From Undaria pinnatifida (Eukaryota > Sar > Phaeophyceae > Laminariales > Alariaceae), in the NCBI GenBank assembly GCA_012845835.1, contig JABAKD010000011.1:5604036-5668035 (forward strand): a stretch of 64,000 nt of DNA, written 5' to 3'. A program made the position numbers and the translations under genes. Positions 24,001 to 37,508 of the stretch are shown piece by piece (the first letter of the stretch is position 1; every line of letters starts with the position of its first letter). The notes below the pieces were generated by a model that was given only the letters and a program-made list of their open reading frames with translations, had not been told where the DNA came from and searched no databases.

Positions 24001-27000
24001 GGTAGTGGCGGCGGCGGCTGGCGGCGGTGGCGGTATCGCCCCTCCCGACGCAGCCGGCCCATCCCCTACGCAAGACTCTACTTTTTCCGGGTCTGTTGCT
24101 CCACTTGGGTTAACCCTCGCGGAAGCTCGACGCCCACCTTCGACGACACCGCTGCTGTTGCCATTTGCAGCCGTGCCCGCCACGCGTCGTCGGGACGCGT
24201 GGTGGGATCCACGGGGTGGGCAAGTGCATGGGGGCATTGAAAGAGCCCCTCGCTTTACGCGCCCCGCGATAGCCAGGTCCGGCCGCGCGCCCGTGGCGTT
24301 ACATTCTGCGGGGAAGGCGAAGAGGCAATCGACCACGCCGTCGGTATCGTCAATGCCGCCGTCACTGCTGTCGATGTCCTCGTCACTGCTGTCAACGTCC
24401 GCACCATTGCTGTCCACGACTGCGTCAGTTCCGTCAACGTCCCCGTCACTGCTGTCAATGTCCGCGTCACTGCTTTCAATGTCTGCGCTAACGGTGGCGT
24501 GGTCGGTGTTGGTGTCAGCGTCGGTGTCGGTGTCAGCGGAGGCGGGGGCGGTAACATCACCAACGCCACCACCGATCCCACCAAACAGTGCGCCCCGTTG
24601 CTTGACCAACCCTTCGTCGTCCCCTGGACGATCCACCTTGCCGCCGCCAACACCAACGCTACCCCAGCCATCACCACCACAACCATGGTCACCAATTCCA
24701 CCAACATCACCACCCGCCTCCTCTTCCACCTGCCCCCGCCTCAGCCGGCAAGCCTCACCATCCGCACCATTATTCTTCCCAGTATCCCCCCCGATGTCTG
24801 CTACCCGCCCGAGCTTGTTCTTACCCCGCAAATCGACCGTTCTGTTCCGGCCATCTTTGCTCCAGCCACCTCCGCCGCCGCAAGCGCAGCGGCAGCGGCT
24901 ATCGCGGGGCCGCACGCCTCCGTCCTCTTGCAAACCCCAGTGCGTGTTAAGGTCGACGCATTCGATGTCAGCGCCCCCCTTGCTCGCGTACTCGCGGACG
25001 CCTAGCACCGAATTGTGGCTCGCTCGCGCATGGGCGAAGGTCGCCCCGGGGCGCCACGGGAACATTTCCCCAACCATTTTGAGCGACGCCGTAGCGCCAG
25101 AGGTGAAGACCACGCTCCATTCCCGGGGAGACGCTCCGAAGTGGTCGAGGACCGCTTGGCGGGCGGAGTCGACCAGGGCGGCGGTGGCGGACGAAACGGG
25201 TCCCTGGCAAACGTGAAAACGAAAAAACAATTGAAAAAAAAAATGGGGAAAAAAAATGGGGGTTCAGAATGACCAAAAAGGGAAAATAAACACGTATCAT
25301 ATCGTCAAAGCCAATTGTATCACGCCTGGCGTACTAAAGAAGGCGTAAATAAAGAGAGCATTGATCAAAAACGGCACCGCCTGGCGGGCGGAGTCCACCA
25401 GAGCGGCGGTGGGGAACGAAACGGGTCCCTGGCAGAACCAAACAAAAAAACGGTGTTATGAACGACAAAAAAATACTCCGGAGTAATACTACACGTGTTT
25501 ATATGAGTACCTGGTAGTAAAAAAATGTACCAGGTATAAACTAAACAAAACACACATGAAAAAAAAAGCACCGATTGGCGTGCGGAGTCGACTAGAGCGG
25601 CAGTGGCGGACGAAACGGGTCCCCGACAAACACACATATACCAGGTACAATAACTAAACATGAAGAAAACACATACCATATCAGGTACCGGTCCTTGGTA
25701 CATAAAATGGCCAAAACACACACAGAGCACACTACAAAAAAATGGCAAACAACGGAGAACAAATTTGTAAAAACGGCCAGCAATCAAGAAAACACGCAGT
25801 ACCAATGAACCTGGTACCAGCTATGATACCACAAACGGGAAAAAATAAACAAACATATTTATGCCGGGTACTATGCATTACAGTTGGCAAAAAATGAACA
25901 AAAACACGTGTGATACCAGGTACAGCAGTAGTGGCTACGATATAAGAGAATCGATATTAGAGAAAGTACGGATATAAGATAACTTTTTCGACTTGTCACG
26001 AAAAAATCCGATATAGGAGATGTTTTTTTGTCTTTTTCCCGAGATTTTCTCTTACATCAAGCTTTCAGACAAGTAGTGCCGCACACACAACACACGCACA
26101 CGCCTCCAAACGCCATGCCCTGTGCAGCGGGCAGGCGCTGCGCGTGCGTACCCGATCAAATGCCAGCCGCGCCAGGCTTTACGAAGCACCAGTGCAGGTT
26201 CTGCGGAGGGTATCTCCTTGGGATGTGTGTTGTGGTTGACCAAGAAAGTGACAGCGAGATGCGCCGCGCCTGCCACAGCTGTGTGAGTCCCGGCGGCGGC
26301 AAAAGTTCAGGCGCGGATACTGCTGCGTGGCAGCCTCCAAAGCGCACGAGTCCGGAGAGCAAGGGCAAGGGTAAGAGCTCTACGGGTGCAAGTGGTGGCT
26401 TGAAGCTCAGCGCTGCTGATCCTGGCAAATGCGGCGGAGCTAAGAAACGCGCCCGGGATCGGTCTGTTTGTTTTCGGTGGGTATGAACATGTGCTAATAA
26501 AAAAACAGATCGAACGGGGCATTGAGTGCACACGATGCACTGGCATTTCCGCAGCATGGCGTCAATGTAGTTCCTTATGGGGTCAATGAGCTCTGACATC
26601 GATTTTGAATAGAGCACTGTCCTAAATGGCTCTGTAGAATTCGCCTACGATACAAGACAAAATTCTCTTATATCGTGCTTTCGATGTAGGAGAACATTCT
26701 CTTAAACTGAACTAAAAGAAAACCGGATACGAGAAAAAATATTTTGGCTCGTCGAACCGTCTCTTATATCGTAGCTACTACTGCACCCAGAATTAAAAAA
26801 TGGTAAAACAACGAAGGGGAAGCATGCTGGTATATACAAGTTCTGCGTGTGGAATAGCAACAAAATAAAAATAAAAATAAAGCAACAACTGTTTGTTGCT
26901 ATTTTGGCATCCGGCAAGTGCCAGGCGGCTGGGGGGAGGGGGGGGAAGTAACAGGCCATACATCTGGCCGAGAAATCGTTTGCGGACGTAAATAGAATAC

Positions 27001-30000
27001 GCGAGCATCACTCTCGGTGGACAATCGATCGTATTCGGGCACCCGTATTTTGCACAACAAGCAAAGGGCGCCGCCACGCCGATGAATCCCGGAGGTATGA
27101 TTGAGACAATGGGAGGGCTGTTGGCAGTGGCCATCCCGGGACCGTTCGGGGCCGTCCCGAGGCCGTCTGGGACCGTCTGGGGCCGTCCGGGGACCGTCTG
27201 GGTCCGTCCGGGGACCGTCTGGGGCCGTCCCGGAAGCGTTCTGGGGCCGTCGCGAGACCGTCCTGGGACGTTCGGGGCCGTTCCAGGACAGTCCGGGACC
27301 GTCCCGGGACCGTCCCAGGGCTGGGCGCTGTTGGACGGGACCATAGCGGGATCGTCCAGTGATCGTCCCGAGTCTGTCACGGGGTCGTCCCGGGGCCGTC
27401 CCGGGATCGCCCCGGGACAGTCCGGGGCCATCTGGGGACTGTCCAGGGCCGCCCCGCGGCCGTCCCGAGACCGTCCCGAAGTCGTCCCGAGTCCGTCCCG
27501 GGACCGTCCTAAGATCATTCGGGGTCGTTCCAGGACAGTCCGGGGCCGTCTCGTGGCCGCGGGATCGTACCGCGACTGCTGTCCCGAGGCCGTCCCGGGG
27601 TAATCCCCGAGCAGTCTCGGAGCCGTCTCGAGTCTGTCCCGGGGCTATCTCGGGGCCATACCGGAACTGTCCGGGGCGCTCTCGGGGTCGTCCGGGGCCG
27701 TCCCAGACGGAGACGGGAGCTTAACCGCCTCGACTCGGGCTAGTCTGAGGCGATCCTCACGCGAACCAGCGCGCGCAGAGGTAACCGGTGTGTGAGGCGA
27801 CCGGGAGAGCGTATTTACTACCAAGGTATAAACAAAAGTGTGTACGTAAATGGGAGCAAGAAATTTCTGGGAATAGTCACGAGAACCAGAACTTTTTGAG
27901 GGAACCGCAACAACTAGCTCTCTCAAAACATCCACGTGTTTCGTCTCCAAAAGCACGGGTAAAGTTCTAAAAAAGAGGCTAAAATAATATAAAGCCAACG
28001 GGTGGCGGTCGAGGGGAGCGGGGACGGAGCCTATTTATGGCGCCGCAGTCGAACTCATAATAAGTTGCCGCCGTGTAATGTATAAAATATCTACGACTCG
28101 CGATCGGCGTGCGTGGCGAAAGACGGCCGCAGATACGCGAGGCTAACCGCCGAAGGACGACCAACTGGCCAGATGAAAAGAATACGCGTTCGCAACATAC
28201 GCGTTGGGGCACGCATAAATCCTGACGGGAGGCGAGAGCATGATCGGTCGGGACGGGTGTGGAGGTGGAGAGCGGAAATACGAACAACTCGTGGGGGAGG
28301 GGGGGGGGTGTACTCGGGGGGGGGGGATATAAATTGCCCGCGGCCACATTATCCTCGACCGCGACATCTTCCCGTATTGTAGCACTGCGTACGCGCTATG
28401 ATACGAGCCTCGCGTTCCGCTAAGGGTATTCTCGTTGCTGTCTGCCTTCAAATGGTACCTTCACTCGTGAGAACAGGTCTTCGGTCGTGTACATACCATA
28501 CATAAAATATCATGCATTGTGTTACCAGCAGCCCGAGGAGCATACACGGTTTTTCCAGGAGCGAGTAGTGAGACGTATGCACCAGTATGGACTTGACACA
28601 TCGTAGGCTGACTCCCGATTTCAATTTTTATATGTTTCTGGCGGAGGCATGAATTGCGTCAGCTGTGATATATGCGCGCACCACCTTCGGTTTGTTTTGT
28701 GTTATTTCCCTGGGATATTCCTCAGCTCCAGAATGACTGGAGCCTGTACTGTGACCACGGACTTGATTCTGCGAGTTAAATCGACACACGACGCGTATGA
28801 AAATACGTGGAAGTGTGGTGAGCTAAAGCTTTATTTTTCCCCATCCGCCGGAGGATGAAAAAAGAAAAAAAAAAAAAAAAAGTTAATGTGAGAACAACAA
28901 TAGGAAAAAAAGGGAATACTGGCAAAATTAGAAAGAAAAATAAAATAAAAAAACGCAAGTAAGGAAAAGTACAAAGAAAAAAAACACGGTAATTATTAAG
29001 GCTTGAATCCTAATCCTTGTACGACTAAAACAAGCATACCATACTAATTCCAAGGGATTTCCCCCCCCAAAAAAAACGTGGATGCGGTTTTAACGGGTTT
29101 AGTCGGTTTACCCTTACCCTGTAGGAGAACGCCTGGAGAAAAATGATGTGAACTGAGGGCGTACTACTGCTGTTCGTGGACTTACAACCATTTTTTTGTC
29201 GAACATCACGGGTGACGACGTATATACTACAATTATTTTACATAAGATATCATACTAGTAACACTACTGCAGCTCGAACGACCAAAAAATGAAGTTAGTT
29301 GTCACCAACCAACCATTGTGTCCAAAAAGTTCAGTCAGGTCAACTCGTACAGCACCAGTACTACTTTAGTAGGTAGAGATAACAACTTCTTGCCATGACC
29401 AAAAAATGGAGGTAGGTGTGACGTACCAACCAACCATCATGTCCAAAAAGCTGAACCAAGTCAACTCGTACAGCGGCAGCAGCAGCAGTAGTAGAGATAA
29501 CAGCTTCTTGCCCATGGTTTTTGAGAAAATGGTTTGAGGCACACCGCTTGCGTACGAGATGACCGGGATAATCCCTACACTGGCCGATCGAATGAGATTG
29601 GGTTACGGTTCTGGTCGCATATTATTCAAAGTGTACGTACGTCAACCATGTTCTCGAATCAGCGGTACGTTACAACACCTTTTTTTTTGTATGTTCATCC
29701 TCCGGCGGATGGAGGAAAACATTAACGCGTTGTAAGCTCACCACACATCCACGTCCACGCATTTTCATGCACGTCGTGTCGTGGGTCGATTTACCTCAAA
29801 TGTGTTCGCAGTTCAGCGCTAGCTGGCGTATCCTTCAGTTCCCGTGATAGCGATAGCGCGAGCTGTCCCTGCCGGTGGTCACGGTTACTACTCCGGCAGC
29901 GCAACCTGCCATTGTATACGGATGCCCTCTCCCTCTCAAATTGTATACACTACACACTACTACTCGTACCGAATCGAATGACCCGCTGCCAGCATGAACT

Positions 30001-30887
30001 ATCGATCATTTCCTGGAAGTTGGGCCAAGTTATATACCCTGCTACTGGCTCGAACAACGAAGCGGAAGATTGTCGAACCCAATGGCGTGATGAACCGAGA
30101 AGCGGTTAGAGGCTCGGATTCAACAACCGCACGACCATATCTGGACATTTGTGATAGTTGTTATCCTAGTATCTCTGTATCTGGTATGACACTTTGTAGT
30201 ACGTTGTACGCCCAGGAGAACAGCAGCAGCGGGCGGGCGACGTCTGGTCTCACCGTTGCTTCGAGAGAGAACTGGCAGTAGTAGTGCTTCATGATGGGTG
30301 ATGGTTTGACTGTTGGGCACATGGAACCCTTTGTTTCCAATCAGTGACTATTATTAATATACGAAGTAGCTCCTTGAGGACGTCGACGAGCAAAAAAAAA
30401 AAATCAACAAAAGAAAAAGTGACGTTTTAGACTATGTACAGCATCAAATCGACGCGAGCCCACGGGGTGAGGAAAACGCTGAAATATTCTCGCGACGAAA
30501 ACAAAGGCACGTACCATAGTGGGGAGGGGGGAGGAGGGCCCGCTACGTGACCCCGGATCTGAGTTACTATTGGGAGGGAGCGCGATGAGTAGTGCGGGGA
30601 TAATAAATGGGATGAAGAAAAAAAAAAAAACATCGGTAACGCGAACCAGCCCGGGATGCCTGCCTGGGTGGACGTGTCCGGAATGCAACGAACGCAAGAA
30701 ATCGCGTACGGCACGCGCGCGGCACAATGATACTTGAACTACTACTACTGCCGTCCCTTCTCCCTAGACAAAACTCAAAAACCGCCCGCGCCCATTCTGA
30801 GTTCCTTTTTAATCCTTCAGAACTGCAATCAAGTTTTGTTTTTTTTGGGGACAGATTACTTGAAATCAGCGCGAAAAAATGTTTCTT

Positions 30888-30926
<39 letters not shown>

Positions 30927-33900
30927 ACAAGGGCTAAGGCCGCCACACGTCGGGTCCCGAAAAGCTCATCAGAGACCTGATATGTTTTACTAACCCTAAC
31001 CCTCAGCTGTGATATAGGCGTGCACCACATTTGATTTCGTTTGTGTTTTTTCCCTAGGGTATTCCTCAGCTCCAGGGTGACTGGAGCCTGTCCTGTGACC
31101 ACGGACTTGATTATGCGAGTTGATATGAGAACAACAACAATAACAACCAAGGGGGAACATTATGAAATCAGGGCCAAATCGGGCACAAAAACGCAGGGGC
31201 AGTTATTAATACAATGTTCGGCACCCATGGTGAGTTCTGACTACTCGTATCATTGTAGTGTTTTTGATATTTTTTTTTTAACTCAACACTTTTACCTCTC
31301 CAGCTCAACCCGTATAATAATAACAGGTTTTTAGCCTCAGCGACCTTCTGGACAAGCCACAAGCCATGGCCACAGGTGTCTTACCTTCTCCCCCGCGGTA
31401 TGGTCTGCCCCCCCCCCGTAAGAGAGGAAACGAGTGTGAACACGAATAAATTTTGGTCTTACTAACCGTCTACGACGATTAGTGCGAGGGCGCAGCACTA
31501 CGAAATCGTGCTGCGCCCTTGTCGTATCGTATACGTACACGCCTTATAAAGGTCCCAAAACGGGGTTGGGTACTGCTCAACACTATCTATCTAGACATCT
31601 ATAACGAGCGAACACGTACGCATGCTACCAAGTTTGGTACTATCAGCCGCCTACGTACGAGTGAGTAGTCCTAGAGGGAACACGCAGGAGTATGACCAAG
31701 ACATCGTATCGTATCGTATCGTATCGTATCGTATCGTATCGTATCTTATCGTATCGAATCGAATCGTATCGAATCGTATCGTATATACATACAAGTTCTT
31801 GCCGTGTAGTTCGGGCACCAAAAAAGTAACCGGGGGTATCATAGCACCGCCCGAGCCAGGCAGTGGCCTAGCTGCACTCACTCGTGGTTTTTGTGTCGTC
31901 AGTTCTGGTGAGGTATCTCTTGAGTCCCCAGAGAGTGTTGTCTGCGTATTAGCACCAAAAACGCTGTCAGGATACACGGCACTTTTTTCCTCCGCTGGCA
32001 GAGAGCAACTTCTGGGGCATGATTCGCCTTGACGGATTCCACACCACCACTAGGTTTTACTGCAGAACAATTCGGTGCTACGTAGGTACACGCTTGACGA
32101 CGCGCGTTTCTCCCCCTGCTTGGCCTGTCTCCTGATGTCCTTGGTTAATATGGTGCTACTGCCAGCCGTACTAATACACGGTACACGGTACTGATACTAC
32201 GCCTACTGCGCGCGGTACGACTTCTCGAACACCAGTAGACGAGACGTCTTAGACAACGTGCACATACCTGGCCGAATGTACCGGTACACAGCAGTACTCG
32301 TCCTCATCTCTACATAGGAAGTGCCACATAGGGTTGGATGAAGTACCATATAGGGTTGGCTAACGATAGGATAACGGATAGGCTGTCGACTCGCTAGCGG
32401 TTGCGCCGGGCTTCGAATCTCGGCTGGTGTCACTGCCACACACAGCACTTTTATCTGGGTGTTCTTCCGTCGATGAAAATGCGAGCGCGCGAGGTGGCCA
32501 AAATTGATGGCAATCGACGAGAAACAGGAATGCTGCACCCTCTACGTGATCAACATTACGGACAATACTGGAGAGGGGAGGGGGGGGGGATTGCTCATTT
32601 GGTGCTTGCCTCAGTCATTTGACCATTGACCACGCATCCCTTTCGAGACGGAGCACCGTTCCCACTCCTCATACGAGAGATCTCCAACATTTGGGCGCTC
32701 ATTACGTTTCTTCCATGTGTTACATATCATTTTTTTGTATATTTCATCTCCTTCCTGTTCGACCGTCTGCGGCCATCATCTATCTCCCAGCACAGCGATC
32801 GTTTTCTCGCCATCATCTAGCATACCAAGATTCTCCATGTCACATTCGTCCATGTTTCACCGTCTGTGGCCATCATCTATCTCCCAGCACAGCGATCTTT
32901 TTTCGCCATCATCTGGCATACCAAGATTCTCCATGTCACATCCGTCCATGTTTCACCGTCTGTGGCCATCATCTATCTCCCAGCATAGCGATCTTTTTCT
33001 CGCCGTTCATCTAGCATACCAAGATTCTCCATGTCACATCCGTCCATGTTTCACCGTCTGTGGTCATCATCTATCTCCCAGCACAGCGATCTTTTTCTCG
33101 CCATCATCTAGCATACCAAGCTTCTCCATGTCACACCCGTCTATTTCCCATGTTTCCTCATCTCCTCCTCTAGCAACACGTTCCGTTCCTCCTTGTACAC
33201 TTCACTTCACATTATCCCACTACTGAATGGAATCTACTTTTGTCGGCGACGCCGGTTGACACACTCTGTAACTTATACACACCCTAACCCTTCCCGAATG
33301 AAACGCAACCAACCGACCAATGAAGGGTGAACTCCCTTCGTCTCGTACAAAGTGTGCGTCAACCATCGTCTCGAAAATGTGGTAAGCTCTGCTGACAATG
33401 TGTTGCTTGCCAGTACATGGGCGCGGGGGGCGGGGGGGGGGGGAAGCGACACTTGTGACCACGACCTGTCCAGAACGCCGTTGACTGACAGAGCTCCTTG
33501 CCTCAGGACTTGACAAATAATATTTTTGGTGAAAAGCTGAAGCCATGGGACTGCTCATCGGATCGTGTCTACCGCTACTACCAAATAAGGCAGTTTATGG
33601 GGGTCAGGCACGGAGCTCTCCAAGCAAGGAGAAGGCTAAGACCTCCCGCGAGTTGAGCTGGGAAAACAAAATTTGGTGACCAGAACAAAAAATAACTCGC
33701 ACACCACGCATACAAGGAAAAAAAAAGTGGAAGAACTCGAACTTGAGCAACCCATCAAGAATAGATAGAAACTTGTGGAGTATTCCGTCCGCACGTCAGG
33801 CAGCAGACGCATCCACCTGTTCAACGGCCCTTTGGCATGCAATAGTGGTCCGTCTATAGTGCCGGTTGAATACTGCCGGTGTCCCTTTATAGTGCTTGTT

Positions 33901-36900
33901 AAATCGCTTGGCACAGATGGGAACAAACAGTAGCAGCATGCGGAGTAGTGCCGGTTGCCGGTATAGTGCCGGAATTGTCCTCTGCAGTGCGCATACCGGT
34001 CCTATAGTGGGACCAATACTGTATAGAGCTACGAGTGCCATACGAGTACGAGCCCGCTGTTGCATACCGGTGCAAGGGTATATAGGCTAGGCGTGTACCA
34101 GGTATCTGGTGTGATACATGCACGCGGACTATAAGGAAAACGTGTATGCGGTGATTTTCAACAGCACCCACTGTTGGTTTTCATGCGAACAGCAGGTATA
34201 ATATGATACTCGTAATATTGTAGAAGTACGCGTTATACCATGCAAGCACGAGGTACGGTGGCAGTAATTTGCCCAATACGTCGCAGGAAGTAACGCCTTT
34301 TTCCCGCAATTGCGCAATTGCGGCAGTAGTCTGTAGAGATTACCTCTACGCAGAGATGCCGGTTGACGGCACTCTTGCCTCTGGACGCGCAGCCGTCAAA
34401 GGCAGCCGTCAAGGAGATCTCAACACTAAAACCAGTACATAAACCCCGCATACACCCCGACTACTTCCAACTATTTTGCACCCGGTGTGCAGTGTTGAAG
34501 TTCTAAACATGCCAGTGTAGGCACTGTTGTCGCCTGACGGACAGACTTGATGCAAATAAACGAAAAAAACACATGAAATGCAAAGAGGTCTTGACGGGTC
34601 AAGACTATGCATTACCAGTCAACCGACATATATGTTTACCTCTCGTACGGCACTCGCTACCTCCTAGCATCTACGCAGCACTTCCAATCAGCTAGCTGGC
34701 ACATCGCTATAGAGTGCATCTATTGTTCATCTACATCTACGACTTCTATCTAGCAGCAGTCTATAATGATCATACACCGATCTCCGATGGCGTCAACAAG
34801 AAGAGCTTCCTGGAAGATGATGGGGTGACTTCCAAGTAATATATTGATTGGAAGTTTTAACATTATAGAAGCCGGTCGCCCCGATGGTCTAGTGGTTAAC
34901 CACGAACACTACTAAGGTTGGAGTAAGGGGTTCAAAATTCCAATTGCAAAATTCGGTATGGTGACGGTCTTTTCTACAGTCACCAACTGCCGAGAGTGCT
35001 TTTTTAGAAGTGTTTTTTTAGAGCGTGGGTGAAAAAAGCTCAAGTTCACGCCAGTCGACGAGGGAAGAGAGTGCTGAATTATTATCGCAATAAAAATGAG
35101 GGCGCGTACCGTAGTGGGGAGGGGGGAGAAGCGCCTGCTTAGTGACCCTACTGGATCTGAGTGACGCCTAGGGAGGGATAAGGAGCTTGAAAAAAAGTGC
35201 CAAGATAACAGAGGGGATGAGCACACAAAAAAAAAAGCGTGTGTGCGTTCTTCGCGTTATAACCTTTCTTTCTATAATACCCATCGGCATCCAGGGCATC
35301 CAGCGCCCGGGCCCAATCTTCATTCTAGAGAGATAGAGAGCTGTGTGGTCACAAACTGCGAAACAGCGATAACACAACGCGCACACCGCAAAAACAGTAC
35401 GAGGAGATTTGGCACAGGACATCACACATACGACGATCGATTTCGGTAGGAATGATACAGATGGACGAAAAACCACTCGACAAGATTTCGGTACAGCAGG
35501 GGTCCCCCAGTAACGCGGTGGTGTGTCAGAGCCAATACGATCGCCTTATTTGGGGAAACCGCCGGACTACTTCCAGGTTATGAGTGCAATTCCCGAGTCG
35601 CGCCAAGCGACTTTCACCACCTGGTTTAGGTATACCGCCTTGCTCAACCCGCCTTACTGGGGGGTCCATGCTGTAACCTACATTATTCCAAAAAAAAAGT
35701 TCACCTATCAGCGTAAAAAAATGCCGACACGACAGGGGACGGAGGGGTAAACGAGTTTCGACGCGACATATGTAGCGTGACACCAGGTTTCGATTTTGGG
35801 ATGTATCGGAAGCTCCCGATAAGTTATTCGTCACTTTTATTATCCGCCCTCTTGGGGACCACGTTAACCGAGCCAAGCACGACGAGCGAGCGCGATCTTT
35901 CAAGGTCTAGCGACAACGCGCGGCAGCACGGGTATCACTACGACAGTAGTGGGTACTCCGATTTACGAGCACCCCATGACAACCTGGAACAGGCGCCCTT
36001 AACCCCTTTAGAACCCCAAAATCCCTCTATACTAACTTCAAGTAAGTTTGTCCCCAAGAAGGTTTTCCAGTAGTGAAGGCGTTAACTACACACTGCTTTT
36101 ATGTATCTAGAATGGGCAAAGGGCCATATACTTCTTCAATGGCGGGACATGTCGATTTACAGCTGCTCCTGAAGTCCCGAATGCTCATATCCGGGGGGGC
36201 TTTTAAAGCGGGGTACCCACTGCTTGTGTTATATGCTGCGCGTGTCGTGGAGCTCCTTACGTAAAAACAAGTTCCATCGGTATGATACAAACACGTGCAT
36301 CATCAGCTAGCCGTGAGTCCGATCGATTGAGGGGATCGATCATCAGCTTTGCAAGCTGCGGCCATGATATGTATGCGTGTGTCGCCCGCGCGTTGTTTGC
36401 AATTTTTTGGAGACGTCCCCTACTCCATCCAGCAGCCCGAAGTGCTTGATGCGATCGAGGCTGTTGTAATAATGTGTAATACGATCAAACTTTTTTTTTT
36501 TTCCGGCGTGTTTTCCTGTTGAAATCCTAACGGGGGTGAATATTGTTCTATCCGTATTATCGTTAGTATCGTGTGTCGTATATCACATCATACGTAGCTG
36601 GTAACCGCCGCATGGCAAAAGACGGCTTCATGTTTCGTATGCGTCATGTGATCAACTACTGCTGTTGTGTGGTGGTGTTTTTCCCGCTCAAAGCGGTTTC
36701 CCGCCGCACACATTTTATATTGTATCGTAGACTGGATAGAATATTACTACTGGTGGATGCACTGGATGTCGGTGGGTAGTGACACGATGTGACAAGAAGA
36801 ACGGTTTGATGTCAAGAGCACGCGCATACGCACAGCAGCAGCAGCAAGCTGTAGATACAAACGGATAATACGTGCATACTGGCACTGCTATTAATAGTGG

Positions 36901-37468
36901 ACGTGCCATGGTTCCATGCGTGTGATGGCCAACAAGAGAACGAACCACCACAACAACCACAACCAACCACCACCACCACCACCACCACCAATAGCATCCG
37001 TGCTCGCCCCAAGGTGCTCGTATAGAGCTACAACAACATATTATACGTACGTACTGCTTGCTTTACCAGCCTGGCGTTGAACTTGAGTTTCTTCAAAAGT
37101 ATGCTTGTTCTATACCACTGTGGGCTTAAATTAAGGATCTCTTCGTATTATTACTATTACACAAGACGGTCATTATATTCCCGTACGTATTGCCACAATA
37201 CTAACACCAGCATCCCAACACCACGCGTTGTGTTTTATGATATCATGCTCTCGTGGACGTTCTGAACATCGGCGTTCCCGAGCTCACCTGGGAGTGCGGG
37301 TTGCCGTGGACGGTCGCAAACAGGGGCTCCATCGCATCTCTAAGCTGCGAGGCGCTGTGCAGCGTCGCTCCAGCGTGGTCCAGGTACACAAGGCCCTCTC
37401 CCTGCTGCTGCTGCTGCTGCTGCTGCTGCTTCGTCGGCGGCGACCCCTGTCCTTGCAGCTGCTGCCGC

Positions 37469-37508
<40 letters not shown>

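Noticed and set aside
23942..25216. 424-codon plus-strand ORF
   Set aside because: Exact antisense shadow of MOCOS exon 2; Pro/Ser-rich composition with no domain, while the minus strand matches a known family.
27082..27724. Long overlapping ORFs on both strands, Gly/Pro/Arg-rich
   Set aside because: Created by the GC-rich minisatellite; all frames show the same repeated peptide.
32380..32425. Possible tRNA (GCTTCGAATCTC)
   Set aside because: T-arm pairing is off register and no cloverleaf could be drawn.
32800..33150. CRISPR-like regular array
   Set aside because: Whole 96-bp units are repeated, with no unique spacers, and the DNA is eukaryotic; it is a LINE-derived minisatellite.
35523..36073. 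Small plus-strand ORFs of 75 and 98 codons
   Set aside because: Composition is plausible but there is no domain or splice context, and they lie inside a MOCOS intron.
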